Source: Fusibacter paucivorans (GTDB lineage Bacteria > Bacillota > Clostridia > Peptostreptococcales > Acidaminobacteraceae). Taken from it: a stretch of DNA of 64,000 bases. Location of the stretch: assembly GCF_018390735.1 (NCBI RefSeq), contig NZ_JAHBCL010000001.1, positions 124,001 to 188,000 of the forward strand, in the 5' to 3' direction. Below are positions 29,182 through 38,075 of the stretch, in pieces. The translations under genes and the position numbers were made by a program. Under the pieces are notes generated by a model. The model saw only the letters and a list, made by a program, of their open reading frames with translations, ran no database searches and had not been told where the DNA came from. Positions within the stretch are counted from its first letter, which is position 1, and each line of letters opens with the position of its first letter.

Positions 29182-30459
29182 CTACTTAAACACGATGTAA
29201 GGCGCTATTGAATTTGATAAAATAATGAATCCAATTGCCCATACGACGATAATAATACTTGGCACAATAAAACGCTTTAAGATCGGCGTATAATTATCCA
29301 TGCCAACAACTTGAGCTGCAAAAATACCGGCAAGTGCCGTCGGCGGCATCATATCGCCCAGCGAAGCGATCAATGAAATCGCAGAAGCCGTAATAATCTG
29401 GTTGCTGCTTAGGAATGCCAATAGGAATGGTACGCCTAACACGGATGCAGATCCGTAGGATGATACCGCACCAAACAGCGGAATGGCAACGGCCATTGCC
29501 AAGTATCTTAACCCGGCCGGCAAACTGAGGCACGTGGTGACAATAAAGCCTCGGACGCCTGTCAGTGTCATAATTTGAATAAACATGCCGACACCCATAA
29601 GAATACCGAGTACCGGTAAAACGCTCTTAACGGATTCCGTACACACTTTAACAGGACTAAATTTCTCGCCTGTAAAAGCACCGACTACCGCGGAAATGAG
29701 AAAGATCAGCGGCATACCCAGATTTGGAATCGACGGTACCGCTTTGTTAATCACCATTAAAATCAGGGCTACAAAAATCGGAATAAAAATTTTGACACCA
29801 TGTGTCTCAATAGATTGACGATTGAGTTTTGGCGCAATTTCATCATAATCAAAATGTTTTACATATTTGTAGCCAAACATGAGGACAAATAAAAATGCAA
29901 GTGGAAATGTCAGTAAAATCAGTGGTCCTTCAAACCCGACAAACGGAATATCAATACCACCGCCAATAATCATTGCAGGAATATTAACCGGCGGTGCAAT
30001 CATACCGAGCAAACCGCCCATTGCGATAATACACGCCGTTTCAACAACGGGAATACCCATAATCATCAGAATTGGTGCCATGATTGACCCAGCTGACAGA
30101 ACAGCCGCTGTTGATGAACCCGTAATCATCCCCGGGAACATAATGACCAGCATAATTAAGCAGAGCAGAAGTGCTGGCTTTTTCCGGAACTTTTGGATAA
30201 TCAGTGCAGAAAGCGCATCTAATGCACCGGATTCCTGCACGACTTTCATAAAAATCATTGCCGTCGTGATAACCAATACGGTATCAACATACGAAAACAT
30301 ACCCTCTACCAGATGTCTCAAAGGAAAACCATAGCCACCGACGATTGCGCCAATAATAGCAGCAAAGACCATCGAAATGCTAACCGGCAATTTTAGTGCA
30401 AAGCAGCCGGCAATAAACGTGACAACCATGGCGAGAAAAATAATCAGTTCAATACTCAT
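29182..30459 (-). CDS. TRAP-type (DctM-like) large permease
   Basis: An integral membrane permease of 425 residues with about twelve membrane segments. Paired, repeated loops such as GMITGSSTAAVLSAGSI and GMIAPPVNIPAMIIGGG, then GAVSSYGSASVLGVPF and GDMMPPTALAG, mark it as the DctM/ion-transporter superfamily. GGGAGG five bases before the ATG at 30459 sets the start. It lacks a normal DctP; the preceding gene encodes a lipoprotein that could take that part. The substrate is unknown; position suggests glutamate, gamma-glutamyl peptides or another product of the neighbouring hydrolases. Confidence 0.87.
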   Translation of the reverse strand: MSIELIIFLAMVVTFIAGCFALKLPVSISMVFAAIIGAIVGGYGFPLRHLVEGMFSYVDTVLVITTAMIFMKVVQESGALDALSALIIQKFRKKPALLLCLIMLVIMFPGMITGSSTAAVLSAGSIMAPILMIMGIPVVETACIIAMGGLLGMIAPPVNIPAMIIGGGIDIPFVGFEGPLILLTFPLAFLFVLMFGYKYVKHFDYDEIAPKLNRQSIETHGVKIFIPIFVALILMVINKAVPSIPNLGMPLIFLISAVVGAFTGEKFSPVKVCTESVKSVLPVLGILMGVGMFIQIMTLTGVRGFIVTTCLSLPAGLRYLAMAVAIPLFGAVSSYGSASVLGVPFLLAFLSSNQIITASAISLIASLGDMMPPTALAGIFAAQVVGMDNYTPILKRFIVPSIIIVVWAIGFIILSNSIAPYIVFK

Positions 30460-30501
30460 GCGTTCCTCCCAAAATGTTGTGTGCAATAACCGTCGATAGG
30501 C

Positions 30502-31116
30502 TTATTTAAAAGCAGCTTTCAATGGTGCAATGACATCTGCCATCGTATCAACAACATCCATTGGGATACCCGCATCACTTGCCAAGCCCTTCATTAAGCC
30601 ATCTTGATCACCGGTTGCCACGACTATGGCATAATCGGCTTTTTCAAAACTTGGTGGAATGAATTTATCAGAGAGTTCACCACGTCGTGCTTCACCGCCA
30701 ATATGGACTGCAATAATTGTAAGTTCTGCTTCGTCTGCCGCATCTATCAGTGCTGTAACGCGCTCAAGCTCTTGATTGGCGTCAATACCCGCTGCGCCTA
30801 ATCCCTTTGAAGAACCGCCAACTGCTAGTACCAATGTTTTTGCATCACCAAGATCTTCAGCTGTTGCAGAGGCATCCAGTGTCAGTTTAATATCATTTTT
30901 GCTCAGCATTGTCTTTACCATTTCGACATCTGCCGACTGTCCCACAGAAGTCAAGAGCACCGGCTGTTCAGCAATCGCCTCTGTCAGGCCTTCTACTGTT
31001 ACTTCCGTTTCATTCTCAGCCGCATCGCTTTGTGATGCTGATGTTCCTGTTGAATCGCCGCCGCAGCCTGACAGCATTAGCATTGCGATTAATAATATGA
31101 ACATTATTTTTTTCAT
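30502..31116 (-). CDS. Lipoprotein of unknown function preceding the permease (DUF6305-like)
   Basis: A 204-residue secreted lipoprotein. The signal peptide ends in the lipobox MLSGC at about residues 14-18. A short Ser/Glu-rich linker is followed by an alternating alpha/beta domain beginning EQPVLLTSVGQSADVEMVKT and including TLVLAVGGSSKGLGAAGID. This resembles what I recall as the DUF6305 group, without certainty. It is the first gene of the operon and directly precedes the DctM-type permease, so it may serve as its binding protein or as a sensor partner (inference). Confidence 0.78.
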   Translation of the reverse strand: MKKIMFILLIAMLMLSGCGGDSTGTSASQSDAAENETEVTVEGLTEAIAEQPVLLTSVGQSADVEMVKTMLSKNDIKLTLDASATAEDLGDAKTLVLAVGGSSKGLGAAGIDANQELERVTALIDAADEAELTIIAVHIGGEARRGELSDKFIPPSFEKADYAIVVATGDQDGLMKGLASDAGIPMDVVDTMADVIAPLKAAFK

Positions 31117-31361
31117 TGTCTTCCCCCCATACTTTTATAGCAGCATTAACATTCATGCTGAATTCGGGAAATTGCATCATCACTTTTCGTGGATCTTTTA
31201 CCATGATATGTTGAATCGGCATCTTACAAAAGCGACACATATTGTGGTAAAAAAATTAAAATTTGAATGATACAATTTCCTCAATTAACGTTTTGTTGAC
31301 ATAAATGTAACATATGACTTTTTGAATTTCTATTTTTTCTCTTATTTATCTCAAATCAAGC

Positions 31362-31407
31362 AAAAAAAAATCGAATTTTCAGAAATTTGCTCTGAAAACT
31401 CGACTGT
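31362..31407 (-). terminator. Terminator of the pgs-two-component operon
   Basis: On the minus strand GAGTTTTCAGA pairs with TCTGAAAATTC, followed by nine T residues. It directly follows the response-regulator stop and separates the two halves of the island. The remainder of 31117-31361 is an AT-rich promoter region for the lipoprotein operon; no gene is seen. Confidence 0.85.
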
Positions 31408-31411
31408 TGTT

Positions 31412-32110
31412 TCATTCTGCAAGTTTGTAAAACTGTTTCGGTCTGCCGACCTTTCCGTACACACTCTTGATATCGACAATCCCTTCCGAAGACAAGTACT
31501 GCAAATACCGATACGTCGTCTGATAAGCCAGCCCGGATTCCTCTGAAATCGCTTCGACCGTTTCATAGTCATCAAACGACGCCAGCGCTTCTTTAATCAG
31601 CTCAAGGGTTGCAATGCCAATTCCCTTTACAGTAACCACTGCCGGCTGTTCAGCCTCCTGTGACGCTTCCTGAGAATTTTCCTGATCCGCTGCCGTTTGG
31701 CGGCTATTCTTTACTGCCGCGTTTGAGCGGGCTTTAATATTCATCAAGCGAATGTGTAGTTTTATTCTGGAAATAATATCAGGTGTGCGAATGGGCTTCA
31801 TTGCAAAATCACTTGCACCTGCCATAAGGAATTGATCTGCCAGCTCCTGACTTTCATCAATGGTAAACACGATAATTGGCACCTCATCATCCTTTTCACG
31901 AATCATGCGCACACCTTCGAGTCCATTAACACGCGGCATATGGTAATCAATTAAAATCAAATTCGGATGTTCCGCTTCAATTATTTCGATGCCTCCGTAA
32001 ATGTCACCTGCTGTCAGTGCTTCCCACCCCTGACTCTCAATAACCGCCTGCAAGGCAAATCGAATATGCTCATCATCGTCAATTGACAAAATTTTAAGTG
32101 TTTGTTCCAT
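31412..32110 (-). CDS. Response regulator with CitB/DcuR-type DNA-binding domain
   Basis: A 232-residue regulator. The receiver domain has the acidic pair in LSIDDDEH, the phospho-acceptor aspartate in LILIDYHMPRVNG and the conserved lysine in DFAMKPIRT. A Gln/Ala/Glu-rich linker leads to a C-terminal helix-turn-helix ending SGLAYQTTYRYLQYLSSEG and YGKVGRPKQFYKL, the pattern of CitB/DcuR/DpiA regulators of organic-acid transport. GAGGGGGAG before the ATG at 32110 fixes the start, which overlaps the kinase gene by 17 bases. It likely controls one or both operons of this island (inference). Confidence 0.9.
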   Translation of the reverse strand: MEQTLKILSIDDDEHIRFALQAVIESQGWEALTAGDIYGGIEIIEAEHPNLILIDYHMPRVNGLEGVRMIREKDDEVPIIVFTIDESQELADQFLMAGASDFAMKPIRTPDIISRIKLHIRLMNIKARSNAAVKNSRQTAADQENSQEASQEAEQPAVVTVKGIGIATLELIKEALASFDDYETVEAISEESGLAYQTTYRYLQYLSSEGIVDIKSVYGKVGRPKQFYKLAE

Positions 32111-33497
32111 GTGTCTCCCCCTCTTCAAGCAAAATACTGATCGTCGTCCCTTTGTGCAAATCACTTTGAATTTCTACAGTTCCATTGTACGCATCCACCA
32201 CACCCTTGACAAATCCCAGTCCAAAACCATGGGACCCTCGTGTCGAGTAGCCCATTTCCCAAATCTTATCAAGGTCTTCCGGCGCAATGCCCACACCGTT
32301 ATCGGATACAGAAAAACAAATATAAGATGCCTCCTCACGCATTACAGTGCTGACATTGAGTACAATGTCCGGTGTCGCATCGTGGATTGCATCACTTGCA
32401 TTTTCAATGAGATTAATGAGCACACGCGTCATCCGCGTCTTGCTTATATCCAGTTTTTTATGTGGAATCGTATTGTTGAGCGTCACAAAATTCGCATAGC
32501 GCGATATTGAGATTTGCGCCAGAACCGATTGCACAATTTCCGCCGTCGTCGTATCCGAACGGTAATCTTCGTACAAAATTTCAGAAATCATATCACTCAA
32601 GCGCTTGATGGCCAATTCTACATTTTCAAGATAATTGGCATCTTTCATGCGCAGTTCCCGTTCGCAGTTCGACCGAACGACGCCGACCAATGCCTGCGCC
32701 GATGTCAGCGGCGACTTTAAATCATGCACGAGGCTGTTCATTTCCATGTACGTTCTGTTTTTGAGGGCGGTCATCTGCGTCTCGATTTCCATCTTCCGAT
32801 TTTTTTCTTTCAGCGCATTCATTTCACGCAGGTTATTTTCGTCGCGAATGAGTAAAAAGAGCAAAAGACCCATACAGAGCAACAGCAATAAAAAGATCAG
32901 TGCCATAACATCCAGCGCATGTGTCGCGCCGATAAAAGTCGCCACCAGTTTAACATCCTTTGACGTTTCACCTCGGCCTACTGGAAATCCGGCCATAGAC
33001 GGCATGATATCCACAAACTGGAACGCCGTCAAAAAGACGATGATCAACATTGCCTTTTTCCAAACGCTAACGCGGTTATAATCACTTTTCCCGAGAAGAA
33101 TCAGCAGGAACAGCAACACAATCGCCGGTACGCCAAAATAATATTTTACATGATGAACAACGCCAATAATGATATAAACAGGCGGGATAATAAGGCAAAC
33201 CATTGCCGATTTAAACAATTTCTCAAACGGAAAGCTGTCCCTTATTTCAATGGATTCCGCAATAAAGAAAGCACCAAGATAGTGTGGGAAAGCCCTAAGT
33301 GAATTCAATGCGACGAGTCCCAGTCCCGACATTAGCAAATACACTGCTTCTTCCTTCTGAATAGCAAGATTAATGTGTGCCGGTATCTTAAAAGTCTCGA
33401 CCGTTAAAAAGCTTGGCAATGCAATACCGAGAAGGACAAATAGAATGCCGTAAATGAATTTGACTTTATTAAATTTTTTAATATGAAAATTATTCAT
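32094..33497 (-). CDS. Polytopic membrane sensor histidine kinase
   Basis: A 467-residue kinase. About six membrane segments fill the first 240 residues. A HisKA-like helix follows with MNSLVHDLKSPLTSAQ (phospho-acceptor His), then an ATPase domain with LINLIENASDAI (N box), VSDNGVGIAP (G1) and GSHGFGLGFVKGVVDAYNG (G2). It lacks the PAS-flanked periplasmic domain of CitA/DcuS kinases, although its partner regulator has a CitB-type DNA-binding domain. AGGTGG precedes the ATG at 33497, and the gene overlaps the end of the PGA system gene by 8 bases. Confidence 0.9.
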   Translation of the reverse strand: MNNFHIKKFNKVKFIYGILFVLLGIALPSFLTVETFKIPAHINLAIQKEEAVYLLMSGLGLVALNSLRAFPHYLGAFFIAESIEIRDSFPFEKLFKSAMVCLIIPPVYIIIGVVHHVKYYFGVPAIVLLFLLILLGKSDYNRVSVWKKAMLIIVFLTAFQFVDIMPSMAGFPVGRGETSKDVKLVATFIGATHALDVMALIFLLLLLCMGLLLFLLIRDENNLREMNALKEKNRKMEIETQMTALKNRTYMEMNSLVHDLKSPLTSAQALVGVVRSNCERELRMKDANYLENVELAIKRLSDMISEILYEDYRSDTTTAEIVQSVLAQISISRYANFVTLNNTIPHKKLDISKTRMTRVLINLIENASDAIHDATPDIVLNVSTVMREEASYICFSVSDNGVGIAPEDLDKIWEMGYSTRGSHGFGLGFVKGVVDAYNGTVEIQSDLHKGTTISILLEEGETHGTNT

Positions 33498-34584
33498 CTG
33501 CCACCTGCTTTCGCTTTAACAGCATGAGGACGGCAATGCCGGCTGCAAATGCGACGACAATTCGCCATTTAGGATAATAAACCGTTTCATAAATACGACC
33601 TTCGCCAATGGCATCTTGAGCGATCGGGTCAAATGGCATACCGTAAGAATCCACTATTTTTTTAATGTTGAGATAATAAATCACGGGAACAGTATCTGCC
33701 AACGCATATTGAATAACACCGTCATCAGTCGAAGGTGCCGTATCATACGTAAGCAGTGACGGCATCAGCAGCCCCTGCCCCAGTGTCAATGCATCTGCAG
33801 TCGTTCCGGCACTGGTTACATTGCCGCCGACAATAACCAGCGCCTGCATGTCACCGTAGTGAAGCAGGCGGGCTCGTACATTAAGTGCCAAGTCCGGCTC
33901 CTCATAGAGATTGTAACCGTCATCTTTCAAGCGCTGTCGAATAACATCGGCATCTTCCGGCATCATATTAGCACCTGTATCGAAATCGCCGCCCATGGTC
34001 ACGATCAGACTGTCTGTCGTAATCAAGCCATCCCTGTAAAGCGCATGCATCATTTCCGGAAATGTCAGTGCCGGATTATTCGCACCATAAGTAGACGCGC
34101 CGACACTGGTAATCGGTATGACTTCGAGATCCATCACATCGGCTGCTGCTAGCACTGCAATGTTCATTGCCGGAAATGAACCTGAAAATCCTAGTCCAAC
34201 ACGGTCTCCGCCTTCGACACCCGCTTCGTGAAAAAGCCTCACGGCCAAGGCCGCCATAGCAGGATTGGCTGTCGTTCGCTTCGCTTCCAGCTCACCGAGT
34301 GAAGTCGTCATGCCGTTAAACGGTTCGCCAAGCATGCCTGTTTCAAAGTAATCATAAGGCGGAAGCGGTATGCCCAACTGTTCTTTATAGCCCTTAATCG
34401 CTTCCATGATCGTCGCCATTTTTTCCGCGGCATCAACCTGTTCTGTATAATAGGGAAGCTGCATCGTAACGCTGGATGACAGTATCCATAAGATACCCGC
34501 TGCCATTATGATCAGTGCCATGAATAAAATCTTCACTTGGCGAAAGTAAGTTTTTCCCTTATTGCTGCTTACAATGCTTCTCAT
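33490..34584 (-). CDS. pgsW: Poly-gamma-glutamate system protein
   Basis: A 364-residue protein of the family found next to PgsB and PgsC in several phyla and named only for that link. An N-terminal membrane segment (about 17-40) and one at the C terminus (about 338-356) place a large domain outside the cell. That domain contains GVEGGDRVGLGFSGSFPAMN, ITSVGASTYGANNPALTFPE and VTMGGDFDTGANMMPE. Its chemistry is unknown. AGAGG precedes the ATG at 34584. It lies between pgsC and the sensor kinase, and overlaps the latter, suggesting that PGA synthesis and signalling are linked. Confidence 0.83.
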   Translation of the reverse strand: MRSIVSSNKGKTYFRQVKILFMALIIMAAGILWILSSSVTMQLPYYTEQVDAAEKMATIMEAIKGYKEQLGIPLPPYDYFETGMLGEPFNGMTTSLGELEAKRTTANPAMAALAVRLFHEAGVEGGDRVGLGFSGSFPAMNIAVLAAADVMDLEVIPITSVGASTYGANNPALTFPEMMHALYRDGLITTDSLIVTMGGDFDTGANMMPEDADVIRQRLKDDGYNLYEEPDLALNVRARLLHYGDMQALVIVGGNVTSAGTTADALTLGQGLLMPSLLTYDTAPSTDDGVIQYALADTVPVIYYLNIKKIVDSYGMPFDPIAQDAIGEGRIYETVYYPKWRIVVAFAAGIAVLMLLKRKQVADE

Positions 34585-34600
34585 TGTATACCTCTAACCT

Positions 34601-35044
34601 CTATATCAGTGGAACATTGAGCCAAAGCACCGCAAAGGCTGTGATGGCAACGACGACGCCAAGTGCAGCTGTCGAGATTAGAATCCCTTGCCGCTCCCAT
34701 TCCAGCGCGATCAGCCCGGGAACGATATTGCCGATGATTCCCGGTGTATGTCCCAGCAGTCCCGTCTTGACAATGGCAAAATTAACCACAAAAGAAAGCA
34801 ATATCATCACGGCAAACCGCCTACGGCCATAAAAGATCATCCATTGCGACAACACCTTGTAGACGACAAAGGCAATGGCCACAACTAAAAATGTATAGCC
34901 AATGCGCGAAGGCACTTTTAAGCAAAGCGCAAGATAACCGGGTACGATGATCCCCGCCGGCGAAATACCTGTCAATTCATAAAAAATCAAGCTAAATGCA
35001 ATTCCCAGTATGACGATTTCATTTGCCAATGACCACGCCCTCAC
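34601..35044 (-). CDS. pgsC: Poly-gamma-glutamate synthase membrane subunit PgsC/CapC
   Basis: A small integral membrane subunit of the PGA ligase, 147 residues with about four segments. It has the family blocks LTGISPAGIIVPGYLALCL, WMIFYGRRRFAVMILLS and GIIGNIVPGLIALEWERQGI, closely like Bacillus PgsC. The frame starts at GTG 35044, 26 bases inside pgsB; a TTG at 35029 with GAGGG at better spacing is an alternative. PgsB and PgsC together make and pass the polymer through the membrane. Confidence 0.93.
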   Translation of the reverse strand: MRAWSLANEIVILGIAFSLIFYELTGISPAGIIVPGYLALCLKVPSRIGYTFLVVAIAFVVYKVLSQWMIFYGRRRFAVMILLSFVVNFAIVKTGLLGHTPGIIGNIVPGLIALEWERQGILISTAALGVVVAITAFAVLWLNVPLI

Positions 35045-36149
35045 TCTCTACAATATTCATCAGTGCTATGCCCCCGCCCGCAATATTCCCCACTGCAAAG
35101 ACGAATGTATTTGAAGGCAAAGACTGTAACAGCGTTTGATGCACCTGTTTAATATGTTTTACCGGTATTGTCAGGCCTCTTTTTTCGATACCCTGTGCTG
35201 AAACGTGCTGATAGCCGCCCATCAGCCATATTTCATCAGGCTCAATGCTTGCTGCCATGTCAATAAGCTGTTTTGCCCTTGCACCGCGATCCCAGCGATT
35301 ATTAATCAGAAGTATCCGATGCTTCCCAATAAATAGCCCCTCTTGTTCATAAGCTTCATATATCTTTTGGATTGACATCGCATCGTTTGCTGCCATGGCA
35401 TTTGCAAACAGGACGCCATTTGGCATTTGGAACAGTTTTAAATCATAAGGGTCCATTCGAAACTGCTGAACACCCCTAATCGCATCTGATCTTGAAACGC
35501 CCAAATGTTCGCATACCGCCACTGCCAGCGCCACATTCTCCTTAAAACGCACATCCGGCAAATCCTCTGATGATTCGGCCAGTACGGTTGGCGTCTCTCG
35601 TTCAGCAGCATTTGATTTTAAACGCTCAAAAAAAGTCGAATCGGCCGTAAACAAAATACCTTTTTTCGGAATTGTATTTGAAAGTGCATCGCAGATCAGC
35701 GTTAAACTGTCACCCATGACTTCGGCATGGTCCTGCCGCACATTGGTAATTACACCAATATCACTTTGCAGCATTTCGTCTTGTGTGATTCGCTGGAGCT
35801 CAGGTGTTATTGCCATGCATTCGCACACGAGTATTTCCGCTGACTGGTTTACCGCCATTTTCAGTGCTTTTAGCTGCTCTTTAATGTTGGCATTGCCAAC
35901 CCGCTTCAATGGCAGTTCTCGATTATCAACGTCAATAATGCGTGGAACGGTTCCCGTCGTCTTGCAAAAAACGCGATACCCGCCTGCACGAAGCCCGGAA
36001 TCAATCAGCCGCGCCACAGTGGTCTTCCCGCGCGTTCCATTGACATATACCACATGCTTTAATTTTTTACGGCGCTTTCGTGCCCATTGACGCTCAAAAA
36101 AAAGGCCCGTTAAAATGCCCAATAACAGCAGCGCAATCCAAACCATCAT
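35019..36149 (-). CDS. pgsB: Poly-gamma-glutamate synthase ligase subunit PgsB/CapB
   Basis: The ATP-dependent amide ligase that joins glutamates through their gamma carboxyl. The 376-residue protein has one N-terminal membrane segment (MMVWIALLLLGILTGLFF), the Mur-ligase-like P-loop YVNGTRGKTTVARLID, the downstream CECMAITPELQ and ITNVRQDHAEVMG blocks and LINNRWDRGARAKQL. AAGGAG eight bases before the ATG at 36149 fixes the start, well inside the longest frame. It is the first gene of the operon, behind a good promoter. Confidence 0.95.
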   Translation of the reverse strand: MMVWIALLLLGILTGLFFERQWARKRRKKLKHVVYVNGTRGKTTVARLIDSGLRAGGYRVFCKTTGTVPRIIDVDNRELPLKRVGNANIKEQLKALKMAVNQSAEILVCECMAITPELQRITQDEMLQSDIGVITNVRQDHAEVMGDSLTLICDALSNTIPKKGILFTADSTFFERLKSNAAERETPTVLAESSEDLPDVRFKENVALAVAVCEHLGVSRSDAIRGVQQFRMDPYDLKLFQMPNGVLFANAMAANDAMSIQKIYEAYEQEGLFIGKHRILLINNRWDRGARAKQLIDMAASIEPDEIWLMGGYQHVSAQGIEKRGLTIPVKHIKQVHQTLLQSLPSNTFVFAVGNIAGGGIALMNIVESEGVVIGK

Positions 36150-36187
36150 AATCCGGACTCCTTTTCCTCTACAAACTTTTCGCCTTA

Positions 36188-36216
36188 ATGTTAGCATTAA
36201 TCGTACCGTTGTTCAA
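36188..36216 (-). promoter_or_regulatory. Promoter of the pgsB operon
   Basis: On the minus strand TTGAAC (36211-36216) is separated by exactly 17 bases from TAACAT (36188-36193), ending about 39 bases before the pgsB start. The stretch between here and 36441 shows no gene. Confidence 0.6.
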
Positions 36217-36441
36217 GAAAACACTTTTTTTAACAGGTGAAAATAAGAGCACCTCCATTTTCAACCGCCATCAGAATGATAATCATCGCGTTTTTCACTA
36301 AGCTGTAATGAAGCTTCTTTGCTCATCGTCTGCGTTATTCCCTCTGCACCGGAAAACACTGTCTTTCATTGCCTTAAGATAAAAAATCTGCCGATGTTAT
36401 TATCATCTCAAAAAACTTGAGATCATTGCTTTGAGTAAACT

Positions 36442-36485
36442 AAAAAAAGACAGGCGCCCCTTCTGCAACAAGTGAGCGCCTGTGG
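36442..36485 (-). terminator. Terminator of the CapA-like/M20/DUF5058 operon
   Basis: On the minus strand ACAGGCGC pairs with GCGCCTGT and is followed by CTTTTTTTA. It lies about 150 bases past the CapA-like stop, beyond a tandem repeat. Confidence 0.8.
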
Positions 36486-36502
36486 TTATCTCTTAAGCAT
36501 TG

Positions 36503-36606
36503 TCTTTTAATCTTATCTTTTAATCTTATCTTTTAATCTTATCTTTTAATCTTATCGTTTGATCTTGTCTTTAATCCTTATCATACGATTTTATCGTTTA
36601 ATATGG
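36503..36606. repeat. Tandem 13-base repeat, four perfect and about four decayed units
   Basis: The unit TCTTTTAATCTTA occurs four times without change from 36503 to 36554. About four diverging units follow to 36606 (first TCGTTTGATCTTG, then TCTTTAATCCTTA). It lies in the 3' untranslated stretch of the CapA-like gene, between its stop and the terminator. Confidence 0.85.
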
Positions 36607-36637
36607 ATCTCTGAGGTTGTCTTTTCGGTTGCTTTTT

Positions 36638-37975
36638 TTAAAGCCAGCTGTCGCCAAGCACCAGATTCGCATACTTTTTGATCTCATGATAATATGATTT
36701 GAAATCTTCATCCATTTGCTGTTCTGATAAATCTTTTACCGGAACCAGTGCTGCATAATTGCGATTATCGGACACCATTCCCATATAAGCAACCGGTGTG
36801 ATCTCAATACCGGTGATCAGTGTTTTTTCGCTGCCGTTTAGTGTTCCCTTTGCAACTTTCATGTTGGCGATCAGCGAAAGTACTGTCGCCGCCGAGCCAT
36901 AAACAGGTGTTAAATTGCCAAGGCTATATAAAATTGGAATGCGCTTTTCAGGATCATTCATCGGCGTATAGAGTTCATAAGGCTGGCAAACATGCGGATG
37001 ATGGCCGATGATGGCGTCAACACCGAGCTCCGCGAACTCATGCGCCCATTTTAATTGATCAGGGTGTGGATAGAACTCGTGCTCCAATCCCCAGTGCAAC
37101 GTTAACATCACGAGATCACAGCCCATTTCACGTGCCTTCGCAATCTGCTTTTTAATGCGCGACGTATCCGGCGATTTTTCAAAATGAAATGGGGTAAGGT
37201 CACATCGCCAAGATTCCTCATCAGAAAGCGGATTGATATTGAGATTAAATGTATGAGAAATCCATCCGATCTTCACGTCATCCATCTGTGTACAAACAAT
37301 GGTCTCAGAAGCCGCTTTGCTCTTGTAGACACCTGTATAGGCAATGCCGTCTGATTCGAGCTGATCCATTGTCATCTCTGCTCCTTCGAGCCCACAGTCA
37401 AAGATGTGATTGTTGGCAATTTGAAGCACATCATAACGCTTGCCGCCGTGCTGAATCAGCGCCTCATACTGAGCTGCTGTCAAATTAATGGTCGGTGTAT
37501 CACCTTCTTTTTCAACTGAAAGCGACTTTGGCACTTCTTTCGAAAGCGTTGATTCCAAATTAGCATAGGCGCAGTCTGCATCAAAAATATGCGATTCGAC
37601 CGCTTTGTAAAGCACATCGCCGGAATCTTCAACATACTTGCCAAACATTAAATCACCAGAAGCACTGATTCGATAAGTTTTCTCAGCTTTAAATGATTTC
37701 GGTTCCCATGTTGACTGGTTTTGTTTAAATTTATCAAAATATGCCTCTAAGCCAAATCCCTTCATGCCCTTTACGATCGGATTTCTAATTTTATGCAGCC
37801 AATAAGCGGCAAATGCCATGTTGGCAGGGTCCATATCATATTCTTCAGGCTCTGACCAGCGTCCTTGCGCCAGTGCTTCAGCAGTATATTTCTCAACTGC
37901 CGTTCGCATGGATTCCCCTGCTGCCTCCAGCATTTGATCCATATTTCTCGGTAAATCTATCGGTTTATAGTACAT
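36638..37975 (-). CDS. CapA/PgsA-like metallophosphatase-fold protein lacking a membrane anchor
   Basis: A 445-residue protein with the CapA fold. The motifs SGDLMFGKYVED, CAYANLESTLS, IANNHIFDCGLEG, LTLHWGLEHEF and IIGHHPHVCQPYE match the metal-binding pattern of the family. CapA/PgsA proteins normally carry an N-terminal membrane anchor and help make or release poly-gamma-glutamate. Here the first 120 residues are hydrophilic and helical, with no signal or membrane segment, so the protein should be cytoplasmic. AGAGG before the ATG at 37975 sets the start. It shares a leftward operon with an M20 amidohydrolase, about 100 bases apart. Confidence 0.87.
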   Translation of the reverse strand: MYYKPIDLPRNMDQMLEAAGESMRTAVEKYTAEALAQGRWSEPEEYDMDPANMAFAAYWLHKIRNPIVKGMKGFGLEAYFDKFKQNQSTWEPKSFKAEKTYRISASGDLMFGKYVEDSGDVLYKAVESHIFDADCAYANLESTLSKEVPKSLSVEKEGDTPTINLTAAQYEALIQHGGKRYDVLQIANNHIFDCGLEGAEMTMDQLESDGIAYTGVYKSKAASETIVCTQMDDVKIGWISHTFNLNINPLSDEESWRCDLTPFHFEKSPDTSRIKKQIAKAREMGCDLVMLTLHWGLEHEFYPHPDQLKWAHEFAELGVDAIIGHHPHVCQPYELYTPMNDPEKRIPILYSLGNLTPVYGSAATVLSLIANMKVAKGTLNGSEKTLITGIEITPVAYMGMVSDNRNYAALVPVKDLSEQQMDEDFKSYYHEIKKYANLVLGDSWL

Positions 37976-38075
37976 GTCAGCCTCTCTTCTCCTTGACAAA
38001 AGCGTCACTGTAATCTTTTGTTGCCTGTACGATTTTGCATTGCGTATTTCGATTAAATGATTCATCCTCGCCCAA

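Noticed and set aside
29879-30334. Long + strand frame inside the DctM-type permease gene
   Set aside because: Antisense shadow of a gene with clear family motifs, with no ribosome site.
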